From: Dicaeum eximium
Taxonomy: Eukaryota; Chordata; Aves; Passeriformes; Dicaeidae
NCBI GenBank assembly: GCA_013396995.1
Contig: VWZP01008552.1
Location: 186,001 to 250,000, forward strand
Direction: 5' to 3'
Length of the DNA stretch: 64,000 bases
Shown piece by piece: positions 12,401-24,590 of the stretch. The notes below the pieces were generated by a model. It did not search any database, was not told where the DNA came from, and saw only the letters and a list, made by a program, of their open reading frames with translations. The translations under genes and the position numbers were made by a program. Every line of letters starts with the position of its first letter. Position 1 is the first letter of the stretch.

Positions 12401-12692
12401 CTGGTTGGAGCAATAAAGGGCATTGGTGGAACAAAAGGAGGGCATTTTCCTTTCTGTCAGGTTGATGCTACCTGAGCAGGCATGGAGTATAAGGACAAGA
12501 CCATAAAGCTGATACTTGTATACAGAAGTCTTCAAAAAATCCAGGTGAAATCAGTAGAGTTTCTTACCAATTTAAACAGGAATGTGAATCTGAATGGCCT
12601 GTAGGTTTTGCAGAGTGACAACAGGGAAAAGGAATTGTGTTATCACATTCTTTCTGCACTCATGAGATTAAATACACGTTTGAAGGAGACAT
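9421..12692. other. Unassigned non-coding DNA
   Basis: No gene, RNA gene or transposon was recognised across about 3.3 kb. The part from 10200 to 10560 is AT-rich with few repeats. The open frames are short and unremarkable. Confidence 0.55.
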
Positions 12693-12840
12693 TGTAGTCT
12701 CCTTCTTAGGAGATACTCAAAAGCTGTCTGGACACAATCTTGAGTAACATGCCCTTGAGTAACGTGCCCTGCCTGAGCAGGGAGTTTGGCCTGGATGATC
12801 TCCCTTCCAACACTGCCTATGCTGGCAAAATCACAGGTCA
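12693..12840 (+). mobile_element. CR1 LINE fragment, 3' end, with an internal 15-bp duplication
   Basis: The plus strand carries GAGATACTCAAAAGCTGTCTGGACACAA, then TTTGGCCTGGATGATCTCCCTTCCAACACTGCCTATG, the 3' end of a CR1 subfamily distinct from most others here (both quoted in broken form). Inside it, TTGAGTAACATGCCC at 12740-12754 is repeated with one change at 12755-12769. The copy is oriented plus and truncated at its 5' side. Confidence 0.8.
12740..12769 (+). repeat. 15-bp tandem duplication inside CR1
   Basis: Two copies of TTGAGTAACRTGCCC lie head to tail and differ at a single A/G position. The duplication arose after or during insertion of the surrounding CR1 copy. Confidence 0.85.
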
Positions 12841-14587
12841 CATTCGTCCCTAAGTTCAAGTATTTATTCTTGAAAATTATGTCCCAGGTCAGTCACAAAC
12901 TATTGAGCCCAGAGGTGGTGGCTTAGGTAGAAAAGAAAGTTATTTCCCACCCACAGAGAAGTTATAACAGAGGTTCACTATCTTGATGATGGAAGAGGTG
13001 AAGATGTACAAGCAAATGGGTCCTTTCTGGCCTTCGGGAAATATTTGAATCCACAAATTTCCCCTGGCCTGAGCAAAGCTCTCACTGAACTGAGGAAGAG
13101 CTGAAGCACACAAAAGCTGGCTGCAGCACATCTTGCAGTAAGTAGATTTAGTAAGAACAGCATGAAAGGGAAATGTTTGCTGATCAAATATGACCTAGGT
13201 GTAGAGAGCTCTCCAGCAGGGGAATAGTTCAGCTGCCTCCCTTACCAGGTGACCCTTTTACTTAAAACCATATCAATGAGCTTCTCTCTCCCAGAAAGTA
13301 TTTTGAGTCAGCTTGAGGAGCAATAGGTTTGCTAGTATGGGTTCTTTTAAGCTAACTAAAGGCATATGCAAAGGCATTGCCTTCCTTTACAAGGTATTTA
13401 GTGACAAGATCTACTAAATTCAGCAGAGGAATTCTCTTGGGAAGTCTAGATTTCCACAACAAGAAATTCTCCTCCTTTTCCTACCTCTAGGACAACTGGG
13501 TTTTGCCTTTTCCTTTACTGATACCGTGTTTTCCAACAGTAATAACCCAGAATAGACCAAGAGATTCAAAATCACCGTGTTTGCTTTTCTTTTGAGTCCT
13601 TATCAAGGCTGGGAACTTTTCTATTAAGGCGCCTTCATATTTAATTTCCCCTTTCCCCCTTGTAAATACTTCCCTGATTTTTTCCTTTTTATTCATAAGT
13701 GAAAATTCCATGCTGTCCGTTTCCCACTGCCTCTCCATCCCCTCTCTTGCAGCAAGGAGAGGACAAGGAGGGAATCAAGGCACAGGTAAAAGGTCTTGCA
13801 GCATCAGCTCAGCAAGAGGCTCAATGAGTCAGCCTTGAGTCATGAACAGCAGCACCAGCCTGGCTAAAGAGGCCTCACTTAGCAGCCTCTGAGTGGGAGG
13901 GATTTGCACAGCCTGGAGGAAATATCCAGACACCCAGAAGCCCACCAACTCTGAGCTCAAAACCATGTCCTGGAATAAAGGCAGGATCCTGTATTCTAAA
14001 TGTAAGGGCAGGGGAAGCATCAGTTTCAGGTAAAGAAGATTGATAAAAGAGCTTGGTTTGTTCCTTTGAACATCATTATGAGGATCAGGGCACGTATAGA
14101 CAGGTATGTGGGCTTTTTGATCCCAGCTTCATAAAATTCTGCAGGAATTTTATGCCCCTTCAGGACCTTCTCTGAATGTTGTTAGGTTTCTGGGGCCCTT
14201 GGGCCATTGCATCCTTGCATTTAATGGAAAAGAGCACAGGGAGTGCAATAAATGAATGCAGATTCTCTCACACTGAATTTATAGAATCTTGCACACTTTT
14301 CCCTTATTATAAGGACCTCCCCATCTCCCAGGTTTCCTGCCAACAACCCACAAAAATCCCACAACCTCAAAAGAGATATCAGCTCTCTTCCCAGCACAGG
14401 GAAAAGCAGCATTTACCCATGTATGTTAATTTTCTGGATGAACTAGGTCTCATATTTCTCTTTCTCTTGGTCATCAAGTGTCAGTTGGTTCATGGGAAAA
14501 AGGTCAATGGCTTGAAACAGCACAGTGTGGCCAAAGGTCCAGGGCAGTGCCTGTCCCCTGTGCCTGTCCCCTGTGCTGGCCACTCAA
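12841..14587. other. Unassigned non-coding DNA
   Basis: No gene or transposon was recognised. A 13-bp duplication (GTGCCTGTCCCCT, 14547-14572) sits at the right edge. Confidence 0.55.
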
Positions 14588-14888
14588 ATCCTGTCTCCAG
14601 TTTTGGGCCCCTCATGACAAGAAAGACATTCGTGGGCTGGAGCATGTCCAGGGAGGAGTCTGAAGTACCAGGAGTGGCTGAGGGAGCTGGAAAGGGGCTC
14701 AGCCTGGAGAAAAGGAGACTCAGGGGGAACCTTGCGGCTCTGCACAGCTCCTGCCAGGAGGGGACAGCCGGGGGGGTCGGGCTCTGCTCCCAGGGAACAG
14801 GGACAGGAGGAGAGGGAGCAGCCTCAGGCTGGGCCAGGGGAGGTTCAGGTTGGATATCAGGAAAAGTTTCTTAGTTGGAAAGTTGTTT
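14588..14888 (+). mobile_element. CR1 LINE fragment lacking its 3' end
   Basis: The segment aligns by eye with the distal part of CR1: CCCCTCATGACAAGAAAGAC, GGCTGAGGGAGCTGG, CTCAGCCTGGAGAAAAGGAG, and GGGGAGGTTCAGGTTGGATAT followed by CAGGAAAAGTTTCTT (given in pieces). It stops at about 14888, before the conserved 3' terminus, so the end has been lost or has diverged. A 232-codon open frame from 14176 runs through it and is best regarded as incidental. Confidence 0.8.
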
Positions 14889-16684
14889 CTGTAGCTTGGG
14901 GAACAGCAGGAGATCCATTATCAATTATCATGAATAGTGGATGCTGTTTCATGCTGCCCACAAGTGCAGAGCTGCAAAGCCTGGCACTGAGCTTGGAGTA
15001 ATCCCAGAGAAAGCACAGATTTGTGTCTGAGCTCCCTGTGACGGTGCAGGTAGAAGGGATCTTGCTTTGGTCTTGTGCAGTGTTGGATGCACAGCTCCTG
15101 CTGCACCAGGGCCTGCAGTGAGTGTTGCTTGCACAGCCACAGCCTCTGGAGGAGAGGAGTAACAGGAATGGTGGGTTTGTACCTTTCCCTCTGCATTTTC
15201 CCTGTTTTCCTTCTTTTGTTGTCTCATTAACCTTGGAGAAGATCTAGAGAAGGTGAGCCAGTGGGACCAATCTCCCTTAGGAGACTTTCCATGAGCGTGC
15301 CCACCTTAACAGGCTGCAAAGCCCCAGCTTCTGGCATGAGAGGTTGGTGGTGGGATGCCAGGTTTTGGCCATATCATCATCCAGGTGAACCGACTGGGGC
15401 ACTGTCTGTCTTGCTCCAGTGAGAAAAATCCACGGATGTCTAGCATAGTGGAAAATTACAGCGAGTAAACAGAAATGTCAGAAGGGACAGAAACCTCTTC
15501 TGATGTAGGGCCAGGAAACCTCAAGGTATGGAGGAAGCTGTGCTGGTGATTCAGGGGGTGGTATTCTTCCCTTTGAGTCAGCGCTGAACCCACGCCTGCC
15601 TGTGACCACATCTGAAACACGGCTCCTCCGACAGCACCGTGCCCGCCAGCCCTGTGCTGGAGGGCTGCCTTGCTGCTGGATTTTTCTTGGAAAACTCCCA
15701 TCCAGGAAGAGTTCAGCCTTGACCAAGGTAGCTGATGAAAGCTGGCAGAATCACAGCAAAAGCTTTGTAGCTTTGCTTGAGCAAGCAGAGGAGTTCAGCC
15801 GTATTAGATCAGATCCTCTGTTAGTAAAACTGTGGCTGGATTGCAACTGCAAACATCAATGGCCCAGCTCTGCTGAGGGAATGGGACAGAGGAGCAGAGA
15901 TGTTACTCCCAATAGCTGCAAAAAAGGTCCCTGGTACTTCTAGAACCAACAAATGAGGGAGAGCTTTAATGCAGCGAGGCTTTAATGTTTCCTTACAGAT
16001 GAAGAACTTAAAAAGACAGCTGGTGTGGGAATGTGTGAGAGTGATAGCACCTAAGGAAACACATTTAATAATAACATTCCATCATTCCTTGATGCTGGAA
16101 TGGTAAAATGGCAAACAGCTGAGGAGGTTTTTTTCCATAAAAGTGAATACACCAAAAATATTTGGGCTGGTTCTGCTAATGAATGCTTTCTAAAGCAGTA
16201 GGTTGATGGAGATGTAGTTCAATGGATGTCTGTGGTGTGGAAGATAAATTTTGGTTAAGTGTTTTCCTGAATAAGTTTCAGATTGTAGAACCCATAAGAA
16301 ATTCTGGAGCTGTAATAGCACTTAAACCTGTCTTACTCCATGTTAGCCAGAGCTCCTAAAATAAAGGGGCTTATGCCAATTGTTGGCTTGTATAGCTGCA
16401 GCTTAAATAAAACACTTGAACTTGGTAGCATTACCTTTGGGTGGCACTTGACTTCTGTCAGATACTCACATACGTGTGGATTTGCATAGAAATGAGGGGA
16501 AAGAAGGAGAGGGAGGCAGATGGGGAATTAACACTGCCTTTGGATTATAATTTACTTCCTTCTGCACAACCAAATCCCCTTGGTGACACCTGAGCAGAGT
16601 CTGCAGTGTTAGTTTGCAGTGGGCCATTCTGTAAACACTTCCCAGAGCTGATGATCCTTGGCTGAGGAACAGGGATCCCTTCTG
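14889..16684. other. Unassigned non-coding DNA
   Basis: Nothing recognised. The stretch 16030-16450 is AT-rich and repeat-free, with no gene model. Confidence 0.55.
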
Positions 16685-16930
16685 TAGAGTCCTAGTCTGA
16701 ATTCAGAGTGAATTCTCCGCCGCTGAAGTGAAGAGAAGCAGCTCCACAGATTCATCCAGCCACTGAATTTCCAAAGCCGCAGTGACAGATGTGGTGATGG
16801 TCAGAGCGGGTTCAACTATACAAATGTGGGAGCATGCTGAAATGGAGAATAGTTTGCTCTTTCTCTGCTGACAGCTTTTGACAGAAACCATTTCTCTTAT
16901 TCCCAGATCCACCCGTGAATATTATGAGCT
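16685..16930. other. Candidate conserved non-coding element
   Basis: CpGs persist in an AT-balanced block (CTCCGCCGCTGAAG, AAAGCCGCAGTGACAG, AGAGCGGGTTC). TGACAG-type motifs, as bound by TALE homeodomain factors, occur at least three times (AGTGACAG, GCTGACAG, TTTTGACAG). There is no transposon or coding explanation. Constraint is inferred. Confidence 0.28.
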
Positions 16931-17260
16931 CAGAAATGAGGCCTGCAGCCAAACCATTCTTGGTATTGGTTTTGCTAAAGCAAACAAAAAACAAGTGATG
17001 AGGTCTGTTCATCTGTTTTAACCCATTTCTAATTATAGCTGTTTTCTCAATCCAATCAATTCCTTCTGTTGCTCTGGTGGGATCACTTAGGTGGTCAGCA
17101 GGAGCCAATGACTCTGGCTGAGCCAAAATCCAAGGAACCTGCATTTCTCTCTGTTGTGAAGCAGTGATGGCTCCCAGCTGGACAGTAGCAGTAGGATCAG
17201 GAGCTCAAACTCCTTCCTTAGTCCCCATCACTGTGTCAGTACCTTTGCTAAGCTGGGCAG

Positions 17261-17590
17261 AATCAGAGAATCACAGAATGGTTTGGATTGGAAGGGACAT
17301 TAAAGATCATCCAGTGCCACCTTCTGCCATGGGCAGGGACACCTTCCTCTATCCCAGGGTGCTCCAAGCACCAGCCGACCTGGCCTGGAACACTACCAGG
17401 GATGGGGCAGCCACAGCTTCTCTGGGCACCCTGTGCCAGGGCCTCCCCACCCTCACAGGGAAGAATTTCTTCTCAAAATCCCACCTAACCCTGCCCTCTG
17501 GCAGTGGGAAGTCATTCCCCCTTGTCCTGTGACTCCAGGCCCTTGCAGATGGTCTCTCCTCATCTTTCCTGTTGGCTCCTTCAGATGGTT
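17261..17590 (-). mobile_element. CR1 LINE fragment, 3' end
   Basis: About 330 bases of the CR1 3' region lie on the minus strand. On the plus strand the element opens with AATCAGAGAATCACAGAATGG (in part), continues through GCCATGGGCAGGGACACCTT and CCACCCTCACAGGGAAGAA, and fades after GTTGGCTCCTTCAG. The 3' terminus is intact and the 5' side is truncated, as is usual for CR1. Confidence 0.95.
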
Positions 17591-18731
17591 TAGGGAAGGG
17601 ACTGAGTAATGCAGGAGAGGGAGAAGGAGCCCTGCTGGAGGAGCAGGCAGAGGAACAAGGGCACTCCCAAATGCAAGGAGAGCAGCTCCCCTGGCAGGTA
17701 CAGCACGTGAGGTGTCACTGTGCTGCACCAGCATTCTGCATGCTCACTGAGGGGGATTTTATGGACAGATGAAAAGTATTGTCTGCAAACTGCTGTCCAC
17801 AGCTTCCCTGTGAGTCAATGCAGAGGCAGCCAAATAATCCCAGTATTTTGGGAAGCTGGGCTACTTATTCTGGTAATACTGAAATTGTAGGAGGGGGAAA
17901 ATTCAGTGGAAGAGAGAAAATGAGAGTTTTATCTTGCCGGTGGTGATTTTTGGTAATAATTACTTATTATTATGATATATTTTCATTAAATCTAGTCAAA
18001 AGACCAGAAAGAAGAAAAAAAAATCAAATATTTGTATGGATTGAATGAACACTTCTTGGCTAAATAGTTTAGATTTCCTAGCATTGACTGAAAGCAGAAA
18101 TCCGACTTGGTTAAGCATTCTTTTGAGTTTGTCCTTTAATGACAAAAATATTGTGAGAATAAAAGCTGACCAGGTCTATTTTCATGCTGATGCCCTCTGC
18201 AGCCGACAGCAGCTCTTCCTGTTGCTTTCTCTTAAACTAAAAGTTAAGCTTCTGGGCAGAATTCGGCTTTTGTGGACAAAGACAGCCTGATCCCTGTAAC
18301 TTGCTTGAGCAGAACAGCCAATTCCACCATAAATAATTTGCAGAAATGTGTGTTGCTTGTTTGGATTCTGTGAAGTATTTTTTTGTTTGGATTGTACTTT
18401 TTTTTTTTTTCCCCTGAAAACATCCTTTTTTTCCCCTTAGTAATTATGTTATAAGCATTTAACTGGGTAAGCAGTGCCAACGAAAACCCTTCTAAAATAT
18501 CCATTTTATCGTCATCCTGCCGGCAGGACTTGAACTGAATGAGTCATGTGAATCCGTGTTCCCATCTCCCAGCAGGAGCTCCATAAATCCTAGCGGATGG
18601 CTCTAGGAAAGATGAAGGAAATGAGCTCCCTTGGGACTCCTGGGGGATGGAGGACACACAAGTCACAAGGGAGCTGGGCAGCGCTGAGGGACTCTGGTGG
18701 TCCTCCAGCTGTTGGACGTGTGAGAAACAAC
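17591..18731. other. Unassigned non-coding DNA
   Basis: Nothing recognised. T-rich runs occur at 18377-18414. The part 18225-18545 is repeat-poor and keeps a few CpGs (ATCGTCATCCTGCCGGCAGG). Confidence 0.5.
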
Positions 18732-19070
18732 TGCTCACTTTTAACATTTTCAACATTTATTAAACCTTAACAAAAAAACACAACCAAAGGACTAAATAAG
18801 GCAAAATTACAGCACTGGGAGCCCCCACCCCGTGACTACCAGCCACGTGCTCACCCACAAAATAGCTGCTCTGTCTTTCATAGCCCTGGTGTTGCATGGG
18901 GTAGCCCTAGCCCTGCCCACAGTCTGCCAGTCAAATCTTTGCCCTCCATCGGTGGAGACTTTTTGGTTGGAGGTCAGGTGTTGGTAACAAACCAGCCCTC
19001 TCCAAATGTCCTGACTCCCAAGGCTATTACAAGGGGGAGGGGAAAGAGGTCTATGGGGGCACATGTTACA
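18732..19070 (-). mobile_element. Probable solo LTR of an endogenous retrovirus, 339 bp
   Basis: The plus-strand sequence begins TGCTCACTTTTAAC and ends GCACATGTTACA, giving the TG...CA termini of an LTR. It is flanked on both sides by ACAAC (18727-18731 and 19071-19075), consistent with a 5-bp target-site duplication. The complement of AATAAA lies at 18756-18761, placing a polyadenylation signal near the 3' end if the LTR is read on the minus strand. No primer-binding site or internal retroviral sequence adjoins it, so it is a solo LTR left by recombination. The ACAAC word is low in complexity, so chance flanks cannot be excluded, and I did not find a clear TATA box. Confidence 0.6.
18756..18761 (-). 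terminator. Polyadenylation signal of the probable LTR
   Basis: TTTATT on the plus strand is AATAAA on the minus strand, about 25 bases from the proposed LTR 3' end. Confidence 0.5.
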
Positions 19071-20018
19071 ACAACATCGCTATACATCTGCATAATATCT
19101 ATCTCTTAGTTGTGAGAGCCAACTATTGCATTACTCATTTAGAACAGGCACTGCAGTGCTCTCTGCTCGCTTTCCCCCTGCTAACAAAGTGCCCATGAGT
19201 TGGCAGGAATGAGCTGGAGCCTCTTTCTGAAGGACACGCCACCACAGGACCTCAGGACACCAAAATGCCTGTGGTCTCTCACTCCCTTCCAGTAACACAT
19301 TTTAGTTTGTGAGGGTTTTGGTGTTTCATGCTCACCGCCTTGTTTTGTTAGGTCTGCCTGAAGGTTGTGGTGAGTGTGGAAGGGATGTGCTGCAGATTTG
19401 AACTGGGCTAACCACCTCTGCTGGGCTTCTCTGGGATTTGTGGGGAGTGATCTCAGTGCCCCAGCTGCTCTGCAGTCCAGTGGAGATAAATGACATCCAC
19501 ATCCCATTCTCAAAGCAGCATCAGGGGAATGATTAATTGAGTACAGCTTCTTTCAAGAATGATGATGTTTACACAAAGTATCAGTGAGAAGCTCAAATGC
19601 AGGGTTGGGGTCCCAATTTGTGGAGCTGGGAATTCTTCATGCAAGAAGATGGCTTATGCTGTCATGTGTTACAAGGGGTAGCAGATGAAGCCAGCCAGAC
19701 ACAGAAGCCCAATTAAGAGTGGGAGCGTGACTAACGTGTCTGCCATCAGCAGGCTGCCATAATTTATTCCTGTCAGAGCTGAGGCAGCTGCAGGGGGAGG
19801 GAGTTATGTCATCCCTCACATCCTTATCCCACTGGGGAGATGGGAAGGATCCCCTGGGAGACAAAGGTACAATCTCCAAGTGTTCAGGTCACTCTTAGTT
19901 ATAGGACTAAGAGTGCCCAAGAAGTTTCTGAAAGTTATTTTAATTAAATATCTTCAGGTCCTGTGGTGATCAATCTTATTTTTCAGGGTTATCTTCTTTT
20001 CTATCAACAGCATGCCTG

Positions 20019-20044
20019 GCCTCTGCCTGCCGCCTCTGCCTGCC
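20019..20044. repeat. 13-bp perfect tandem duplication
   Basis: GCCTCTGCCTGCC occurs twice head to tail with no mismatch. Confidence 0.9.
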
Positions 20045-22823
20045 ATTTATCCACTGTGTGTCAATTTAACTCTCATTTCAAAAAGAAAAAACTCTTCCTC
20101 CCTTCCTCCCCCAGATATGTCCCCAAAGAGAAGCAGAGTCACTCTTCCTTTAATATGAGACATCTGGTCTCTGGGATCTACAGCAAAATCAAAGAAAGCA
20201 TGAAAAAAATTGTGTGGAAAAACATCCCAGCTTTTATTATCATGTCCCACAGAAATGCCTCCCACAGAGCTGCATGAGAAAAGTGAGAGAAGAGCTGATA
20301 AACAGCCCACAGACCAGCGATTCATGCCCTCCATTTTCCTTTTGCCTTACAATATTCCTTGCACCTCCCCAAACCATCATCTGCTTAGCTAAGGTGGAAA
20401 ATTGGTTTTCATCCCGTGCTAAGGAGCCTTCAGTGATAGCTCAGATAACTTTGCACCATTTGTAGTTGATTAGAAGTGCTCTGGCCTACCAGCTCTTTGG
20501 CCAAAGAATGAGACTTTTAAAAAGTAAATGTTGGTTGTTTAACCAAAAGATTGTGAACTATGGAAAAATACCCAAGGAAAACTTGTACCTTTAATATGAG
20601 TACTAAAGAAATCTAGAAGTGCTTCTGATTTGCAACCCGAACCACTTTGGTTTTTTTATCTGGAAACAACATTGTTCTAATTCATGGGAACTCTAACACA
20701 GTTGCCTTCTAGCACCAAGGACATTCCCTGGATGCCTTCCCATCATGTCTTTTCCTGGGGTAGGATGCAGACCTTTCCCTGAGTGCAGTGATTTCAGCTC
20801 TAGCTGAAGCAGCCAAGTTTCCAGATTTCTGCCCCAAGGTCTGAATGCTCACTGGGCCTGTTGCAGAAACCACAGGTAAGCAGTGAGGCACGTCACAGGA
20901 TGATTTCACTTTCTGCTGCCTTCCGGTGGTATTCATTCCCTAGCTCAGATCTGCAGCAATGGGCTCATCATTAGAAGAATAATGGAGAGAATGTGACTCT
21001 CAGTCACTTTTTGAATCCCTACATCGTGAGTTGGCTTGGCATTCATCCTGACTCTTAGCATAAATTACAGCAGCCAGAGTCTTGGTTTAAATTTGTACCA
21101 AAGATGGCCAGGGTCTGACTCCAGGATTTAAACCAGACTCCTACACTCAAACCAGGTGTGAGGCCACAAGTGTTACAGAAACTTTTCCTATTCTAGCAGA
21201 GAAACGTGTCCATCCTGCCCAGGTGAGAATTATTGTCCCTCAAACCAAGCCTGGCCTCAACTGGGTGTCAAAGTACAGGGTATTGAGTTTGTATTGGAAA
21301 GGTTATCTCAGTGTTTAAAGAGGCAGGAATTGGTCCCCTGACCTGGGCTGGGAACAGTGGATAATTGAAAATTCTCATCTGTACTCCTTCAGGAAACTCA
21401 GAGGGTTAAATATAATGTGAACTTAAACATAGCAGAGTCAGGTCTAACTAGAAGTCTGAACTTCAGTTCCTGGCACAGTCAAATTAAAATGAGGGTGAGA
21501 ACAGATCTGCATGGCTTCCACTGATCACTGACAGGAAAAGAATAACACAGGAATGCCTTCTTTAGTAATTTCAGGAGGCAGAGGATGGCTATTCAGCATG
21601 AGATGGGGAGAAAAAAGGGAAAACTTCTGGTGCAGGGATCCTCTGCTGGATTCTGGACTATGATAAGCCTCTGAGGGGCAGAAAGCTTTAGGAACTTACT
21701 GGAGCAGCTGAGCAATCTGAGCAGTGGGAGCACTGGCAGCACAACAGCAAGACCCATGTCAGGGTGAGAGACAAGTTATTACTGGAATCAGAAGCTGTGG
21801 AAGAGTTGGTTTTGTACCATGTTATTGTAACTTCTAAGGAGCCCTGCAAAAGGCAGCGGTGATGATCCAAACCTCCAGCTCTTTCCAACAGTTACCACAG
21901 CTCAGAGGCAGCTGTTGGAGAAAGGAAGGATAACCCCACTGAGTTGCTGGGTGGAGCCATGGGGATTTGTGACTCCCTTATTAATACTTTCCCCATGCAC
22001 AGTGGTTCCAGATGTTCTTTGAAGATCTATCTGCTAGGCCATGGAGAGTGGGTCACCTTCAAGACACCATCCTTCACTTGCACATGTTAATAAACAAGCC
22101 ATGCTGAGTACAGGGAAGGCTGCTTCCTCAGGAAAGTTTGGGATCCCCTCAGCAGTAGCACGGCAAAGAGCAGGACCAAGGAGGATGTGCTTGCCCTGGG
22201 TTAAGGATGCAGTACTGGGAAGGATGGTGAGGAACACCGCAGAAACTTAGGGGGTATCTGCTGAGGGTTCACCCATGCCTGAGCTAGGTAATCACTCTGG
22301 ATTTCAGAATTTCTCAGAGACTCAGGATACCTCATAACATATCAGTACTGGTGGATCAGAAGTAACTTGGGGCCATTCTCAATGTGAATATTTGGTGGGT
22401 CCCCATCAACTGTAATGCAATCCTTGACATGGAATGCCAGAAATGAGAGAACCTTGCTTTTTTATAACCAAAACCTGGAACTGAAACGCTTGCCAGCCAA
22501 GAGGGATGTCACTGTCCATCCTGCACCCAGGAGAGGCCAGAGGTAGGCATGGAAGCCTCCAAGGCTATTTTGGCAGTGGCTGTCACCAGCTCTAAACTGG
22601 TGCCTCTTCTCTGGTGACTGGTGAAGGCCTGTGCCTTCCATCAGGTGGGACTGGGGCTCTCACAACCTCCTGTGCAGGCCAAGCCTGTAGACAACTCCTT
22701 TCTCCTGATTCAAAATTGAAAAGGGAATGTGATTCACTGGAGCTTGAAGTGCTGAGGGACTTTCCACTGATTTCACCACCCGAAGCAGAAGGCAGGGCAC
22801 ACCCTGCTCAAGGAGGTCCTGCA

Positions 22824-22845
22824 GGGCAGAGACAGGGCAGAGACA
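22824..22845. repeat. 11-bp perfect tandem duplication
   Basis: GGGCAGAGACA occurs twice, followed by a partial third unit GGGCAG. Confidence 0.85.
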
Positions 22846-24456
22846 GGGCAGCGTGGCCACTCATTTCCTTCTCCACCACATTTCACTGGAAGCAGAATCT
22901 TTGACCCTCTTAGAAACCTCTTGAGCAGCTGATTGTACGTGGTGAGAGTTCCTCTCCTGAGTCTACTGCTCTGCCCCACAGGATAGTAAAGATTGGAGGA
23001 AACAATGGGTGTTTTCCCATGTGGTGTTTATGGAAAGTTTTTAGTATTTCTCTCCCTCTTCCAGTACAGATATGAGTCTGGATCAGAGCCAAACTTCCTT
23101 TTCTCCCTCTCTTTAACCACCCCCTCCGCATGAATTGCCAAAGTCAGGAACCGCTCAGACATCAGTGACTCATCTTATGGGTCCTACTCTGATTACAAAT
23201 GTTATTTGCAGTTGTTCCTGGATTGCTGTAATGGAAAGATTTGGACATGCCCAATGCAGTGCTCTTCATACGAGAGCATGTAATATTTCCAAAGAGTAGT
23301 TGGTGTCTTTCCATTTAAATGGGAAATACAGAAAGAAGGGAGACCAGGATTGTGGCAACAAGGAGATGCCCGCAGCAAAATGTTTCTGGTAAGTGTGACT
23401 CACAAGAGGCAAAATACTTCTCCTTAACTGCTGGCCAGCTGAGCAAGAAGAAGGAAAGAAGATAAACAGGACAACACAACAGCATCTCTGCAAAGTTTCC
23501 AGTCCTCCTGCCCAGTCTCTGAACACTAGTTTCCAAATGTCTTTCCCTCTTTTACAGCTTATTGGCAAGGACAGCAGGTGCTTCAATAGGATCTTTTCAT
23601 ATTATATTTTCCAAGAAGGTATATTTTATTGGATTCTGTGGGATTAAAGTCAAATCCAAATAAAACGGAGAATAGTAACAGCTTAACTTGACTACAACTC
23701 TGGTAATGATATCCTGATTGCCTGTAAGTCTTTAGCAACATCTGTCCTTCATTTTCTCTTCTAAACAACACACATATATTCACCTGAAACTTTCAGCAAG
23801 CAGGGGTTGCAAGTCCAGATTAGGGCAGCAGTTCCTGGAGCTGGTTTCTTGTTTACCAGAGTGTCTTGTTGCTCAGGGCATCAGAGAAATGTGTAGAAAC
23901 CCCTTTATGAACCAGTTCTCAAGATATTCTGAAAAATATTTCAGCCTGCAGTACTTAAAGGTCAGCTTCAACCTGAATTATGCATTGTAACTTTTCCAAG
24001 TGCCTCTGCTTGATTTAGATAACTCTGGATGTAATCATCAGCCATAATTTCCTTATATCCCTGCTAAGCTGTCAGGCTCATGTTCCTCAGTGGCAGGGAC
24101 TGGCTGTGCCCTGCAGGGAAAAATGGGCAGTTTCCCCACAGAAATGGGCATTAACTGCTAGAAATTAGTATCTTTTGTGCTTCAGAGAAGCTGGGAGCAG
24201 TTCATTAATCCTGTGGGGGATGTTCCCAGTGCAGAGATGCCTGCAAAGGAAGATGAGGTTCATTCTACCTGTAGCTGTATCAGGATGCTTTGTGGAAAGC
24301 AGGGTAGTGCTACAGTAGGAAAAAAATACTCTCTCTGCTGTTCCCAACAACAGACAACAGCATTTTCTCTGAAAAAAAATGCAGCCAAGTGTTTTTCTAC
24401 CACCAAAAAAGAAGATTTTCTGCTTGGTCTCCAGTACTGTCAATATCAGGAACACA

Positions 24457-24502
24457 TTTTCTTTTCTTCTTTTTTCTTTCTTCTTTTTTTTTTTTTTTTC
24501 CC
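24457..24502. repeat. 46-nt pure pyrimidine tract, T-rich
   Basis: Every base is T or C, with a long T run at the right end, followed by AG. The tract is either a simple repeat or the polypyrimidine tract of the acceptor described next. Confidence 0.9.
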
Positions 24503-24504
24503 AG

Positions 24505-24584
24505 CATGACTGGGACAGCTCATGGCATCTTAGAAATGTGGGTGCCAAAAATCTAAAGTTTTCTGAACTGTTCCTTAACACAGG
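24505..24584 (+). other. Weak candidate exon of 80 bp with strong splice signals
   Basis: The 46-nt pyrimidine tract ends in CCCAG at 24504. The next 80 bases are open in one frame (H-D-W-D-S-S-W-H-L-R...), and CAGG is followed by GTGAGT at 24585-24590. Acceptor and donor are both near consensus. The peptide matches no family I know. Long T runs arise by slippage, so the acceptor may be fortuitous. No partner exon is evident. Confidence 0.18.
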
Positions 24585-24590
24585 GTGAGT

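Larger units (their letters stand above)
19076..24456. other. Unassigned non-coding DNA, transposon-poor
   Basis: More than 5 kb shows no CR1 or LTR that I can see. Small tandem duplications occur at 20019-20044 and 22824-22845. No gene or RNA gene was recognised. Confidence 0.5.

Noticed and set aside
14176..14874. 232-codon plus-strand open frame
   Set aside because: Its second half runs through a CR1 fragment and the rest has no domain, so it is incidental.
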